Of a stretch of DNA of 64,000 nucleotides, positions 11,922 through 23,696 are shown one piece after another. The stretch's first letter is position 1; each line of letters opens with the position of its first letter. The notes beneath the pieces were generated by a model, which searched no databases, was not told the origin of the DNA, and saw nothing but the letters and a program-made list of their open reading frames with translations. Source of the DNA: Daphnia pulex. Taxonomy: Eukaryota > Arthropoda > Branchiopoda > Diplostraca > Daphniidae. A program made the translations under genes and the position numbers. The DNA lies in assembly GCF_021134715.1 (NCBI RefSeq), contig NC_060024.1, positions 5,456,001 through 5,520,000 of the forward strand, given 5' to 3'.

Positions 11922-12752
11922 TTTAACAAGCGATCCACGAATCAAGTAGACCAAAATCCCGGAGCGGGTTTCCAGATCTAAATCCGGAAAAGGCCTTAAA
12001 AATATAAAAAAAAATATAATCATGTTCGTCTCTGCACGCCGGATTTACCTGCGTTTGCAGAAAGACGAAATTCCCGCCCGTTAACGAGATATTAAGCGTT
12101 AAAGTGTGGGTTTTTTTTAATTTTGTCAGAAATGGGGGGTGCTTTTACATCGCTTTTCTGAAAAGCGAAGGAGCTATAGAAAAAACTAATTGTATAAAAA
12201 GGTTTATTGCTATCTCAGCTAACAAAATCTCAGCAAGCAGAAGGTTTTATCTGTTGGCCTTCATTTTAGACCCATAGAAGTCATATCGGCCTTTATATTT
12301 ATAGGAACCAAGCTGGCTTCCGCAAGGGGCGCGGAGGAGAGTACAATAAAAATGGCTGCCAGACAGAGAGGGAAAAGGGGAAAATGAGCCTCTCAGGAAA
12401 TTAGTCATAACTCAACCAATAAAATCCGGAAAGAAAATTCCTTTTGGATTTTGGTCGTTGACATAGCAATAAACCTTTCTATAAAATTAGTTTTTACTAT
12501 AGCTCCCCCGCTTTTCCGAAAAGCGATGTAAAAGCACCCCCCATTTCTGACAAAATTAAAAAAAACCACACTTTAACGCTTAATATCTCGTAAACGGGCG
12601 GGAATTTCGTCTTTCTGCAAACGCAGGTAAATCCGGCGTGCAGAGACGAACATGACCATATTTTTTATATATTTTTAAGGGCGTTTCCGGATTTAGATCT
12701 GGAAAGCCGCTCCGGGATTTCGGTCTACTTGAATCGTGGATCGCTTGTTAAA
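11922..12752. repeat. Foldback element with ~300-bp arms
   Basis: Arms at about 11922-12222 and 12466-12752 are near-identical inverted copies ending TTTAACAAGCGATCCACG. Each arm carries its own small hairpin (GCTTTTC-GAAAAGC). The ~240-bp spacer has no transposase. No unambiguous target duplication was found. Confidence 0.8.
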
Positions 12753-12861
12753 ACCTAATTTAGAAATCATCTACACACCTGACTTCAGCATGTGATTTAA
12801 ATTGCCCCGCCCCCCGTAAATCTAATCAGTCCAGTTTGAGATTTAAATAATCCAATCCTTC

Positions 12862-13740
12862 TTTCAGGACGTGGCGAGATTTCTTTCCCGGCTATTGGCT
12901 GACGAAAGGGGCCACCACGTTAGCCTTGAGCGTTTGCGTCTGCTGATGTCGCTCTTCCTCACTTTAGACTCGTTAATCATTACGAACGTTCGTTCAGACT
13001 CGAATCGCTCCGGCTCGTCTGCAACGGCTCCGTCGTTTGTTGTTGTTCCGGTTGTTCCGGCGATGCAATCTCCTCCCCTCCTTCGGTTGGGTCGGGACGG
13101 GCGAAGAAGCTGAAAAATAGAAACAGAGTCGTCAATTAAAACGAAAGTAATTAATAAAGAAAAGTGGAATAAAAGTTTACTGCTGTCGGGCCCTTCGTGT
13201 TCGCTGCTGTCGCCGCAGCTGATGGACAAACTGTTGGCGGATGGCGTCATGGAATCCTCTTCCGATTCTTCGACGAGATTAGGAGCCTTGGCCGTTTCTA
13301 TTCCGTCCTCACTTGTGCGGCGTTTCCTCGTTGGGAACCTGGGCAACAATTTCAAACAATTATAAGAGAAATTCCAGGGAAAGTCTTTCTACATTAAATT
13401 ACCTGTGGCCAATCTGGCTCACCAGGATGATGACGCTGGCCAGTGCGTCGCTTATAGATGGACCAGAGGTGGAGCCAAGTGCCTGTGCAGGTGGCGATGT
13501 CGCCTGTCAGGTCGTTGATGTCGTTGGCCGCAAGCGGCGCATTATGCCCCGTCGACTGGCGGATGAAAGTGGAACGCGACAAATCCCAAACGATGGCCTT
13601 ACGGTGCCCCGAGCCCGACACCGGGATCTGAGTGGGTAATGCATCAGGTCGTTATAGGAGCGACTGGTCAGCGTGTTGAGGTGCATCACATACTGGAAGT
13701 TGGACAGCTCGCTGCTTTACCGTCTTCATGGTCGACAAGA
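12862..13740 (-). pseudogene. BEACH-WD40 (WDFY3/Alfy-like) pseudogene fragment, copy 1
   Basis: On the minus strand a BEACH-domain start (SNFQYVMHLNTLT then SRSYNDLMHYP, about 13710-13630) is joined directly to a WD40 repeat (IVWDLSRSTFIRQ then GHNAPLA, INDLTGDIATCTGTW, LHLWSI; about 13610-13440). In intact family members the rest of BEACH and several WD repeats lie between these, so a large internal deletion is implied. A frameshift follows LHLWSI. A 62-bp GT-AG intron (about 13402-13341) leads to an acidic linker exon, and a further candidate exon ends near 12862. BEACH-WD40 proteins of the WDFY3 type are large autophagy or membrane-trafficking scaffolds. The order BEACH, WD40, linker fits that family. 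It is a decayed partial duplicate. Confidence 0.72.
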
Positions 13741-13918
13741 GTCCGGCCAACTGCTCCCTTTCTGGCCGACCACCGACCGACTGGCCGAGTCCGACAGCCC
13801 AGTAGCTGTGGCCGTGGCCAGCAGCCGCATCTCCAGGGCAATATATCCCGTAGTGGGTTTATCTCTATACCGAAACAATCAAAAAGCAGAAAACATATCT
13901 GTATAAAACCCAACTATA

Positions 13919-14267
13919 CAGTCGTGGCTGAAAGTTTCTATACCTTGTGCTCAAATATACGCCTTTTTACTCTGTATTGGCGGGTAGTGTGAGCCTATCA
14001 CAAGAGCAAGGGGTTGTTATTTGTTCGCATTTTTCTTTGTTAACCCAAACCCCTCTACCCCCCTCTTTTCTTAACTCTACTTTAAACATCACTAACTATT
14101 TTACCGCGATGCGGCAGACGGTTAAGCAACCCTTTTACCTGACGCTAAATGAATAGACAATAAGGCTGATAGACAGATTCTATTAATTGCCAACATTCTA
14201 TCACACCACCGTTTAATTCTAGAACTCTTGCTAATCAAGCGTTCGAAAATTTCATTTTGCGTTCCGT
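13919..14267 (+). mobile_element. Truncated CAGTCGYGGCTG MITE joined to kinase exon
   Basis: Matches the left arm and centre of the element at 10761-11333 but stops at GCGTTCCGT, with the whole right arm missing. Kinase coding homology begins at the next base (14268). The junction therefore replaces the kinase N-lobe, including the glycine loop and the VAVK lysine. Confidence 0.8.
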
Positions 14268-15201
14268 GCGAATTGAATTAGCAAAATGTGAAAACAACAT
14301 AGAAGAGAATGCTCTTAAAAAACTTGATCATCCAAACGTCGTCAAACTTTATCACGTTGAAAGCGACCTTGATTTCAGGTAAATATTGCAGGTGGCTTTA
14401 AAAGAAAACAAAAAAATACTCTAAAATTTGTGTTCTATCCAATCAGAATTTATGCGCTGGAACTGTGCCAATTATCGCTGCATCAATTATTCCACGGCGA
14501 AGAGGCACAGAAAAAATATCGCGATAAAATGGCCCCAGAAAAGGATGTTTGCCTCCAGTTGGCCAAGGGATTGGCACACATTCATGAAAACCAATTGATC
14601 CAGCGCGATCTCAAGCCGGAAAACGTTCTCATCTGGGTGGATTCCACTGGAGAAAAAGTCGTGGTGAAATGGGCCGATTTCGGACTTAGCAAACAAGTCA
14701 ACCCACGAGGAAGTCATTCCATAAGTGGAATGAGAGGAACCGACAACTGGTATTCCCCTGAAATATTGAAGATATTTGAAGAGGAAGGAAATGATGGTAA
14801 AACCTCGGGTAAAACCATGATCCGCTATAACATAACAACCATAACATCACTGAAATCACTGACATCACCCAACATTCGTCAAAGAGGAACAGTCAAGAGC
14901 GACGTTTTTAGCGCGGGACTTGTTTTTGGCTATTATCTATTAGGCGGTGATCATCCTTTTGGTTCAGCTTTAAATGTTCTACTAAACATTGTCAACAATG
15001 AACCAGTCAATCTGAAAAGTATGTTCCTTTCTTAATAAGCCAGATTTTAAGAGCAAATTACATTTGGGTGTTTCATCATCATTGCAGAAATAAAAGAACA
15101 TCATGCACGCGATCATCATGAACATGCTGTTGAAGGCCAATCCCAACGAGAGGATTTCATCGGCCGATGTTGTTTCGAAAATAAAATTTTTGAATATTCA
15201 G
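14268..15201 (+). pseudogene. Ire1/RNase L-like kinase domain, N-terminally truncated
   Basis: Three exon blocks: 14268-14378, 14447-15018 and from 15088. Introns of 68 and 69 bp are GT-AG. The first block starts after the position of the VAVK lysine and carries LDHPNVVKLYHVE. The second has ALELCQ, QRDLKPENVLI (His of HRD replaced by Gln), WADFGLSK, GTDNWYSPEIL and DVFSAGLVFGYYLLGGDHPFG, the pattern of the Ire1/RNase L kinase family. A low-complexity insert (about 14800-14885) precedes the DVFSAG helix. At the start of the third block (15088-15103) the frame is lost relative to the paralogue at 36178, by about 8 missing bases. No KEN ribonuclease domain follows; the same exon continues into a GVIN-type protein. 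Missing N-lobe plus frameshift argues for a pseudogene. Confidence 0.8.
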
Positions 15202-17625
15202 AAAAACAACTTGACAGAACTCCAGTTAAGAATTGCGCGATCGGTTCAACCTATTTCTGCAAACAATCGATGGAAATTGGGGAACAAAATTTCCATTTTA
15301 AAATTACTGGGAGGGTACAGCTCCCTGAAGTTTGATGTAACTGTAGACGACGATGCTTTATCATTTAATTCTTTCTTATCTGCAGAAGATAATGAAGGCA
15401 CTCATTCTGGGGCCGACAGCCTTTACGATACGATGTTGCAACTCATCGACGAATTTGACGCCACCGGCATTGCTGAGATTTTCCGTCTGTTGCTGGAAAG
15501 GAGGTCTGCCATTCCGCTTTTCGTTCCCAAATCCAAGGAACACTATCTAAGCTTGCTAAAGCACGTTACATTGCCCAGGATCGCCAACATTAGCCTGGGT
15601 AATGACAAGTCCTTGCATCGCGTCGCTGTCATTTCCTGCCGCCAGAGGGACAAGAGTCAGACTTGCGACATTCTGAAAAGCGTCTTCAACATTTTCAGCC
15701 TCCATGCCCTCGATTTGTCAAAAAGTAATATAACTTCGGAAAATATGTTGGCCGAAATTGGGTGTGGCTGCATAGTGACAGCAGACAAGTCCGGCACCCA
15801 AACGATTCAAAACGTCTTGGTCGTTCACGTCATTGGAGATTTCAGGCCACTGTGGTCATTTCTGCGACGTTTTGCCGATTGTTTTATGATTGAAGATTCG
15901 ACTGTTCCATCAGAAAGTTTCTTCTCTTCATTCATGACAGAAGAGAAAAAAAGGGAAATCGATTCAAAAGACGCTTCAAACGGAGTAGCGACGAACAAGT
16001 CAACTAGTTGCATTTGGAAACCGTCGTTTGAAAGGTCGAGCAGTAAACGAAATGTGAAGAAGTCAATGGATTCAATCATTTTTTCATAGAAAACCAACTT
16101 TCAGACGTATCAAAAATCGAATTAAAATCGCGTATTATCTCCTGCCTACAGATAACGTCGACTCAACGTTATTTTGAAAAGAATCGATGGGAATTGCACA
16201 AAATTCCCATTTTAGAAGCGGAAGGGTACAGCTCGTTGTACTGCGTGTCACCGGAAGAAATCGAGTCAAGAATTAGGCGATCGGTCCGAGTCAAATATAA
16301 TTTGGTAAAGAAATCCGCATTTCTGCTACAGCAAGATTTTATGCAGGAATCGAAACACGTAGAGGTCAAAATGGAAAACCAACTGCAGGAAGAAATTGTA
16401 CGTGACCAAGAAGAAAAGATCAAAGTCATCCGTGAAAGGCGTCGAAAAAACACCCGTAGGGTTGCATACGACCAATTACTCCAACTGTTTCTGAGTTTTC
16501 TTGACAGCCAAGACCCTTGCTCTCGCGTTTTGTCCATCCGGGTGTTGGAGAAAGAATTGGCCAATCGCGGAAAACAGGAACTTGGCCATCTTTTGGAGAA
16601 CGCTCAGAGGTTGTCAACGTCGTACTACGACAAATTACACAAAACCGGTGATGAAAAAGATTTAGAGTGGGCGAAAGAAGAACTTCTCTGGGCTAAATCC
16701 GACCTGATAGAAAGTGCACTCAACATGGAACATTTGTGGAGGGAACTGAGTCATCTCTACATGGACACGGAACCGAAAGAGCGTTCGTCGATAATTCAAA
16801 AAATTCCCCAACTGGCAGCTCAGCATTTACTGGACGGATTCTGCCTCGAGCTACTCGACGGCGACTCCAATTTGATCCACTTGCAGTGGGTGGAAGAAGT
16901 TTTACTCCAACTGGGCAAATTGGTGAAAGGAAAAGGCGTCTTTGTCTTGTCCGTCATGGGCATCCAGAGCAGCGGCAAATCGACTTTGCTCAACACAATG
17001 TTCGGCATCCGAATGCTGCCGAGCAGCAGCCGAGCAGCTGCTGGCCTTCGAGGGCCGACCAGAGTACGACTACATTTTACTGCTGGACACGGAAGGGACA
17101 CGATCACCGGAATATCACGGCCTGGCCGGAAGCGAAAAACGGGACAATCAAATGGCAACTCTGCGCATTTTACTGTCGGACGCGACCATCATCGTCATCC
17201 CGGGCGAGAACGATGCGGCCGTCAAAGAATTCCTGCCGATCGTTTTAATGGCCAACCAAGATTCCCAACTGGCCAAAGAAAACGGCGGACGACTTCGCAC
17301 GAGGATCTTTTTCGTTTACAACCGCATCGACACGGAACAGAAAAACAAGTTAGACACCATCATTCAAACACTAGGAACTTCACTTCACGAAGCTTTCAGC
17401 CAAGTCCAAAATATGACTGGCAATTCGAGTAATTTAAAGTCGGAAAGTCCTTTCGCCAATTTCAATCTCACCTCGACCTACTCGTCGCGTAGTGACGTCT
17501 GCATTTTGGGAAACGTCAACAAACAAACCAAACCGCCAGGTGATGTGCCGGATGAAGAATACAGACAAGAACTCATACAGTTTCGGGAACACATCCATCA
17601 ACGTGTGACAAAGGTCCACTGTTAA
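15202..17625 (+). pseudogene. GVIN/URGCP (VLIG-type) giant GTPase, N-terminal part and G domain
   Basis: Downstream of the kinase C-lobe in the same open frame come blocks typical of the GVIN/URGCP family: LLERRSAIPLFVPKSKEHY and VVHVIGDFRPLWSFLRRFAD, up to 16089. A probable intron ends at 16151. A basic coiled region follows, then LAAQHLLDGFCLELLDGD, VFVLSVMGIQSSGKSTLLNT (P-loop, about 16950) and MFGIRMLPSS. Just after, about 17020-17045, the frame jumps and a Cys/Arg-rich segment expected in the family is missing. The second frame gives YILLLDTEGTRSPEYHGLAG and the rest of the G domain to 17625, probably ending at an intron. These proteins are interferon-inducible in vertebrates. The frame break in the G domain argues against a working GTPase. 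Confidence 0.85.
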
Positions 17626-18538
17626 AAAAGAATATCGTTTTTCGATATTTTTAATCTCTAAAACCGATTTCCGCCAGAAAGACATTTTTAAATAACTGTT
17701 TTCAAAAAACGATAGTTATGCCTAAAAATGTATTACATAATTATTGAAAAATGATATTTTAATTATATCTCTTATTAACATTTTAAAATCCCTGTTACCG
17801 TTAATATAGATGCATGTAACCCATACAAAAAAAAAATTTGTATTACGCATATGTATTACAGAATTGTCCGGGTATTGAATATATTGTTTCCGGCGCTTAG
17901 TTATGGGAAAGTGATGTCTTCGAGAATTGTTTTAATTCAGAAATTAGAAATAGTGATGTTGGGAATTGAACCAATGATCTATAGCTTGCCAGGCCACTGC
18001 TCTACCACTGAGCTACTTTGACAATTATTATGATAAATTTGGTTCTGATGTACCTGTTCTGGTGATTTGGGGGCAGCTCTATAGGGCAGGTTATTAAACT
18101 ACTCACGATTCTCGATAAGATAATATGGTTATGAATTTATGTCCCAGTTAAAGTAATGTTTGATTGTTGTGAAACGGTACTTAATAAATGTTTTATTTCA
18201 TTAAATAAAAGTATCAATATCTGTTTTTTGAAAATCAATAGTAAAGATTTCATATTAACGAATATGATTTCATTTTTAAATATCGGAAAATAGTACATTT
18301 TAATAACAAATTTGACTATAATAAATTGTTTTTAATACGCAGATTAATTTCGACATAAAAAAGTATCACATTTCGTAATATATTATATCATTTTTCGGCC
18401 TTAAAATATATCTTTCTCGTAAATGTCTTATTACGTAATTTATTATTACAGTTTTAGCAATACTTATATCAGAAAATTTTAAAAACGATATATGCTATCG
18501 TTTTTCGTTACCATATCTCTATTTTAGACATATACATA
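17626..18538. other. Probable large intron of the GVIN pseudogene
   Basis: About 0.9 kb of AT-rich DNA with no coding blocks separates two collinear GVIN segments. It contains a minus-strand tRNA-derived repeat at 17953-18022. It may have grown by insertion, since the other introns here are under 100 bp. Confidence 0.5.
17953..18022 (-). repeat. tRNA-derived repeat (Ala-like A and B boxes)
   Basis: On the minus strand an A box TAGCTCAGTGGTAGAGC and a B box GGTTCAATTCC are correctly spaced, with CTGGCAA where an anticodon loop would be. Acceptor and T stems do not pair well, so a tRNA pseudogene or SINE head is more likely than a functional tRNA. Confidence 0.5.
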
Positions 18539-20597
18539 ATGTCGAAAAAAAAATACATTTTTAACAGTGTCGAAGGCGGTCAAATGTGGCAAAGTAGATC
18601 CATCAGCGCATTTTCCAATTGCATAAAAAATGTCTGGGAATGTATCTTCTCCGCCAACTTCACCTTTACTTTCGTCACTGTGATGGAACATGCAATGTTT
18701 GACCAATTGGATTTCGAGTACAAAAAGATTAAACAAAAATTGGCTGTGATTAAACGAAAATTGGCTGAAGCTTACAAAAAGTCCTTAAAAGTCGTCAAAA
18801 CAGAAATGATCAAATCGATCGAAGAAAGAAAAACTTCAGTTTCCTTTAACAACTACTTTAACTACGAAGACAAACTTCGCAATGAAGTACATCTTGCTGT
18901 AGAGGAACTAAATAAAGAGGTGAATGACTGGTGTACAAAAAAGGCCAAGAAAAGTGGAAACTCCAATTTCAAAATATGTGGGATCGCAACAAGAAGGATC
19001 AAGATTTTAACTGGAGATTAAAACTGAAAAACGCCTACAATAAACTGTTCAACTTCGAAAGTCGTGTGGAAGAATACAAAAAAAAAGTGCGTCAGCAAAT
19101 CAACAAATTCTTCGAATCAACCAAATCAAACGTTTCCGGATGGAGAGAAAATGAAAAGAATCAAGTATTCGAAGAAATGTTCCAAAAAATTTTAGACGAA
19201 GCGAAAATGGAATTTCCTACCATAGACGTGAAAGGTGAAATTTAAAAAGTGTGTCAAAACAGCAGTGTGATTAACAAAAGACAAACTGAAATAAAATGGA
19301 CTGATGAACAGATCAATTCAATAATGGACTATCAATCGTTCTTAAAACTTGAAGAACAACAGTTTGATAGCGTTTTAAATGACAACGGCAACTAGAGAGA
19401 AAAGAAAAAACAAAATCGCGTCACAATGTGTGCTGATTCTGTTAGAGACACCATCAACAGAATCGCAGCTGTGACGCTCTGTTATGATAATAGTATCGTT
19501 TCTCATATTATTCGTGAAATACATTCCAAACTACGCGCACACCAACTTACTTATCATTCCGATGTTCAGAATATGTTTCAATATGGTATGGTACTTACAG
19601 TCAATTTCATGGAAAAAATTCAAGATCAATGGGAAAAAGAAAACTCGGTGCCTGCGAAACTCGAGTCCAACAAAGAAAATCTGCGCAAGAATTTCATGAT
19701 GGTGTCAAACGGCGTGGCAAAGACCAAGCTGTTTGCTTCTAACATGGCAGACATCTTGGAAGAAAAGATTATTCCAGGTAATTATCAATTATCACCAACT
19801 ATACATTAACAATAATTTAAAGGCTCCTTTGTTTTCTGCAGCATTTGAAAATGATATGGTGCAGAGGACTTTTCGAAGAATTCGAAACGAGCGTTGGCTA
19901 TACGATGCCAGATTCATGCAAAAGCACATGGATCTCCATTTGATCGACTTGCTGGAAAGAGAGAAATTGAATCAAGTATTCGATTACATAGCCAATCCTC
20001 AGAGACTTTACGCAGACGTGCTTCACCTCTTAATCGCTCAAAAGGTCCCCAACATTGACAATGAATGGGAAAGTTTCAAAAATCATTTGAGAAATGCAAT
20101 TAAAAAAGTGGCAGCAGTCGAAGTCGACAAAGAAAGAGCGCAGAATTTGGTCGACCAATTACGAAAAGAATTTGTGTATAGTTATTTGCAGAGCGAAATT
20201 TTAGGCTCGGCATTTCGAATCGATTTCAGTGGCGAATACGAAGACTGTGACAACGAAGAAAAGAAAGAATTTCAAGAGGCCTGCTGGACAAAATTAATTG
20301 AAGTTCTAGAAAAGCAAGAAGCTATTACAAATCATAGAGAATATTTTGAAGAATTAATTCCATGCAAACGATAAAGCAGCACTACCTCGATGCAACGCTT
20401 TTTGTCCCTTGTGCGATAGTCTGTGCATCGAATCGGCCAATCACGACACACAAGACAGACCTCATGATGCAGTCCATCAACCAGGGGGAGTTGCCGGAGT
20501 ATCATACGTACGCTCTGAGGAACTGGATCACATGACATGCAGTCAATCTTACGAAGAAGACGGTGCATTTTACTCTCTAAGAAACGCTGTGTTCTAA
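18539..20597 (+). pseudogene. GVIN-type giant GTPase, middle and zinc-binding regions
   Basis: Collinear continuation of the GVIN gene. FSNCIKNVWECIFSANFTFTF (18616 on) matches the family block after the G domain, followed by long helical Lys/Glu-rich sequence. Frame breaks occur near 18935 (at an A6 run), at a TAA at 19243-19245, near 19395 and near 20370. A 65-67 bp GT-AG intron (about 19777-19841) splits the ADILEEKIIPG region from FENDMVQRTFRRIRNERWLYDARFM. The final block carries the Cys-rich CPLCDSLC with downstream His/Cys residues, as in the zinc-binding part near the GVIN C-terminus. Order and spacing follow the family throughout, so this is one gene that has accumulated several lesions. 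Confidence 0.8.
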
Positions 20598-21900
20598 AAG
20601 GAAACTAATGTTTTGCTATATCTAAACATGACTTGTTTGTCACCTCCTCCGACACACGATGTTTAGAAATTTTTTTCGAAACAAAAATGATTCCCCCCAA
20701 CCAAACACATTTGTTTTCTTTTTGTTTTTAACCTAACCGCCCCGAAAGAACCCCAGGCTATGCTGGAAGCCATGGCCTTGTTATCCCTCCCCTTATTTGC
20801 ATATTTCTCGAAATTCTTACAAAATTTTATTTACATAAATAAATGAATTAACTTTAAAGTTGAATACCGTAATTTGCAGCTAATGCATTTATACCTAATT
20901 TGGTAAAAATCTAATCCTCTGCATCCTCTATATATTCATTTTATTAGATAAAAATAATTCATTGAGGGGACAATTCCAAACATAGTTTCAAGAAAGCCAT
21001 AAACAACTTTTTCAAATAACTACGATTCAAGAGATTAAGTACTTAAAGTCCCAAAAGTACTATCAGTCAACATACTTAATACAACTAGTGTAAAAAAAGC
21101 TTTTCATTAAGTACTGTTTCTTTCGTATGCTATATGTATGCGTATTGCCTAAACATACGTAACGTGCATTGGCACGGTGCGTGAAATGGCCTATACATCT
21201 AGTTTGTCGGTCGATATTGTTGACTAAGCATATCTATGCATCGAGTGTGTCGCCAAATGGCTCACATAATGTTTTTTAATTCATTTGTGTGGTGTGTGTG
21301 ATGGGTGCTACGAAGCGAATTGGAAGTGATGTTTGGATATTCGGAAAAATTTTCAAAGGTCCCAACGCCCATCGTCTAATATGCCATGATTGTGAAAGAT
21401 TCGTAACATAAATAGAATGGCACAGTGGATCAGCATCGAACTAGGACCCGGGAGTCCCGAGTTCAATACCCATCGCAGTCATATCAAACAAGTGGCACGG
21501 GCCTTTTATTAAGTATGTTGAATAATTATTCTACCACCGCTGTGTGAAATTTGGACGAAACAAGCCGTTGATAATTTTCTGCAAGGATGTATACAAACTA
21601 AAGATAAGGTTTGCAATAAACTTGATTATCAAACCAAATCACGCGATATATACTTATTTCATTTGTTAATGTTTCAAAATGTTTGTTTTTTACATCCCGC
21701 CAAAGAGATGCAAAAAGTTAACATTTTTTCCTTTTCTTAACGCAATGTTTAGTTAAATCATGAGTCGTTTAATGAGGGGCGTTTATTAGGTTTAATGTCA
21801 AAAGTGGCGCGAAGGTAAAAATGAGAAAAATAAATTTACTCCATTTTTTAAACTTTGTGTTTCCGTTTTGAAAACATAGAATTTAGAATATTTTCAAAGC
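20598..21900. other. Gap between GVIN segments; no exon recognised
   Basis: 1.3 kb of AT-rich DNA lies between the zinc-binding block and the C-terminal block. It includes a tRNA-derived repeat at 21414-21480. It may be an expanded intron or an insertion. Confidence 0.4.
21414..21480 (+). repeat. tRNA-derived repeat
   Basis: A box-like TGGCACAGTGGATCAGC and B box-like GAGTTCAATACC are separated by about 35 bp, with GGACCCGGGAGTCC between them. Stems are imperfect. It is a SINE head or tRNA pseudogene. Confidence 0.45.
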
Positions 21901-22191
21901 ATGGTCATGTTTCCCTTTTTCAACACAGCGTTTCTTAGAGAGTATCTTAACAACGATGTCCGTTATCGATACAGCGACTATGCCAAGGCTTTTCCTGGAT
22001 GGAATGATCCTCGCATCAACGAAGAACTGCCATTGCGTCAATACATTTTAGCTACTTACAACGAAATTGCCAAAAATTACAACAAGAAACCTTCGACGCG
22101 AATTCCCCCAAGCTACTCTTCAAGAACTTTGTCCTCCATCAAGGAACAACTGGAAAGGGAAATTAGGGATCGACGATATAATGACTCTTGA
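21901..22191 (+). pseudogene. GVIN-type GTPase, C-terminal segment
   Basis: The frame contains YSDYAKAFPGWNDP, LRQYILATYNEIAKNYN and IPPSY, then a helical end (LSSIKEQLEREI) and TGA. This pattern (aromatic/Pro-Trp motif, then a helix leading to 'ia..yn.kP', then Pro and a final helix) closes vertebrate GVIN proteins. Its order and strand fit the preceding blocks. An AATAAA lies at 22303-22308. Alone this exon is intact; it belongs to the broken locus that starts at 14268. Confidence 0.7.
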
Positions 22192-22614
22192 TCACGTTTA
22201 TTTTTTGTTTGATTAAATTTTAAAGCTTTCAACGTAGATTTCATAATCAATAATCGGCTTTACTTGGGGCTTGGTGTTTGTTCTTGATTTCACTTATATG
22301 GTAATAAACTAATCATTATAGTTGAATTGCTTTCTTACTTTCCATGTGTTATAGCTACTAGGTCTATATGTATATACCGACAGGAACAGACTGAAAATAT
22401 TTCTTTAGAAAAAGTAGATCTTGAATTTAGAAAGGTGATAGGCCTACTAAATAGCCTAGATTAAAAATTCCTCAAAATTTAAAACAGCAATGCACGTTGT
22501 CGAGTTTTAACGTCAGTACTCGTTCTGGCAACAGTGGTCGAGATATTCTATAATGGTGGTCTCCAATTAGTATAAAATTGGTTAAAGATATTAACTTTGG
22601 ATTAAATATATAAC

Positions 22615-23000
22615 ATGGAAATCGACTGCGGGAATAAAGTGTTGGGAAAGGGAGGCTACCGTCTTTGAAGGAGTTTGGGGTGTCAATCGTCGACCGGTGG
22701 CCGTCAAAAGAGTTTTCCTACACGCAGAAGGTACGAGACAAGAAGAAGAAGCGTTAAGGAAACTTCACCACCCCAATGTAATCAAACTGTTTCACGCAGA
22801 GAGCGGCATAGAATTGAGGTGAATGTCGTACCCAAAAAAGTTCCTTATTATTAGATTAGAATGAATCATTTTTTAAGACAGATTTTTCGCTCTGGAGTTG
22901 TGTCAAGCTTCATTGGAAAGACTATTTTTGAAAGAAAGAGATCCCAGGAAATACTGCGGCCCGATGCCTGCCCCTGCGAAAGTTCTCTACCAGTTGGCCG
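22615..23000 (+). pseudogene. Truncated duplicate of the 28.6-kb Ire1-like kinase
   Basis: Near-identical to 28648-29041: the same ATG context, exon 1 (22615-22818), intron and start of exon 2 (22882). A 5-base deletion in the glycine-loop codons (GGCTAC then CGTC, where the other copy has GCGAC between) shifts the frame. Homology ends abruptly after CTCTACCAGTTGGCC near 23000, so the catalytic loop and C-lobe are absent. It is a recent non-functional partial copy about 6 kb upstream of its source. Confidence 0.9.
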
Positions 23001-23690
23001 GTTGGGCAGCAATGGGCGGATCATCAGAACTAAACACAACAAACCCGGGGCGCAGCAGCACATAAAATAACGTCAGCAGCCAAACATTTCCCCGTGTAGG
23101 CTATAATAAAGTTGAGTGCGTGCAATAATAGCCAAAGGAAAGAAAAAAGAAAAAGCTTTGGCATAAAAGCTCAGGATCATCGGCTTTTTAGCGAATTCTT
23201 CTTCTTCGTCTGCTGGTTTCTCCATTTAAAAAAAAAAAACTGGCTGCCGCACCTTCCCTCCTCTAAGGTGCAACTGCTTTATTGGCCCATAACAATGAGT
23301 CAAATGGACAGTGACAACTTTTCTTCCATCACATATGACTGGAAGGAGAATTTGAAATAGTGTCACATCAAGGATATAGCAATAAAAAGTTATTTGTAGC
23401 TTCAAGAAAAAGTTTCAACATCTTAAATTCAGTAATATGATTTGACTCAACAACGTTCCATTGCGTTCCAAGCCTGGGAATTTTGAATTCAACGTTTGTT
23501 TTATTCAGTTCGGCTGATATTTCGTTCAACAGAGACAGCAAACAACTCAAGCCACATCAGAAAATCAATCGTTGGTTAGATCAAAGCAGATGAGATGCAA
23601 TAAAATGGAGAAGAAGAACAAAAGAAGCTTCCAATTGTCAGATTATTATTCACGACTGAAAGTGTCTTTTGTTATTCTCTTTTGAATCGA
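23001..23690. other. Intergenic; no gene seen
   Basis: Begins at the breakpoint of the truncated kinase copy. Only short frames lacking family features. Confidence 0.35.
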
Positions 23691-23696
23691 CAAAGG

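Noticed and set aside
12871-13113. Plus-strand frames over the WDFY3-like fragment
   Set aside because: They are antisense shadows; the minus strand has the BEACH and WD40 motifs and the intron.
17953-18022. Functional tRNA-Ala gene
   Set aside because: A and B boxes are good, but acceptor and T stems do not pair and a GGC anticodon would be unusual; called a tRNA-derived repeat.
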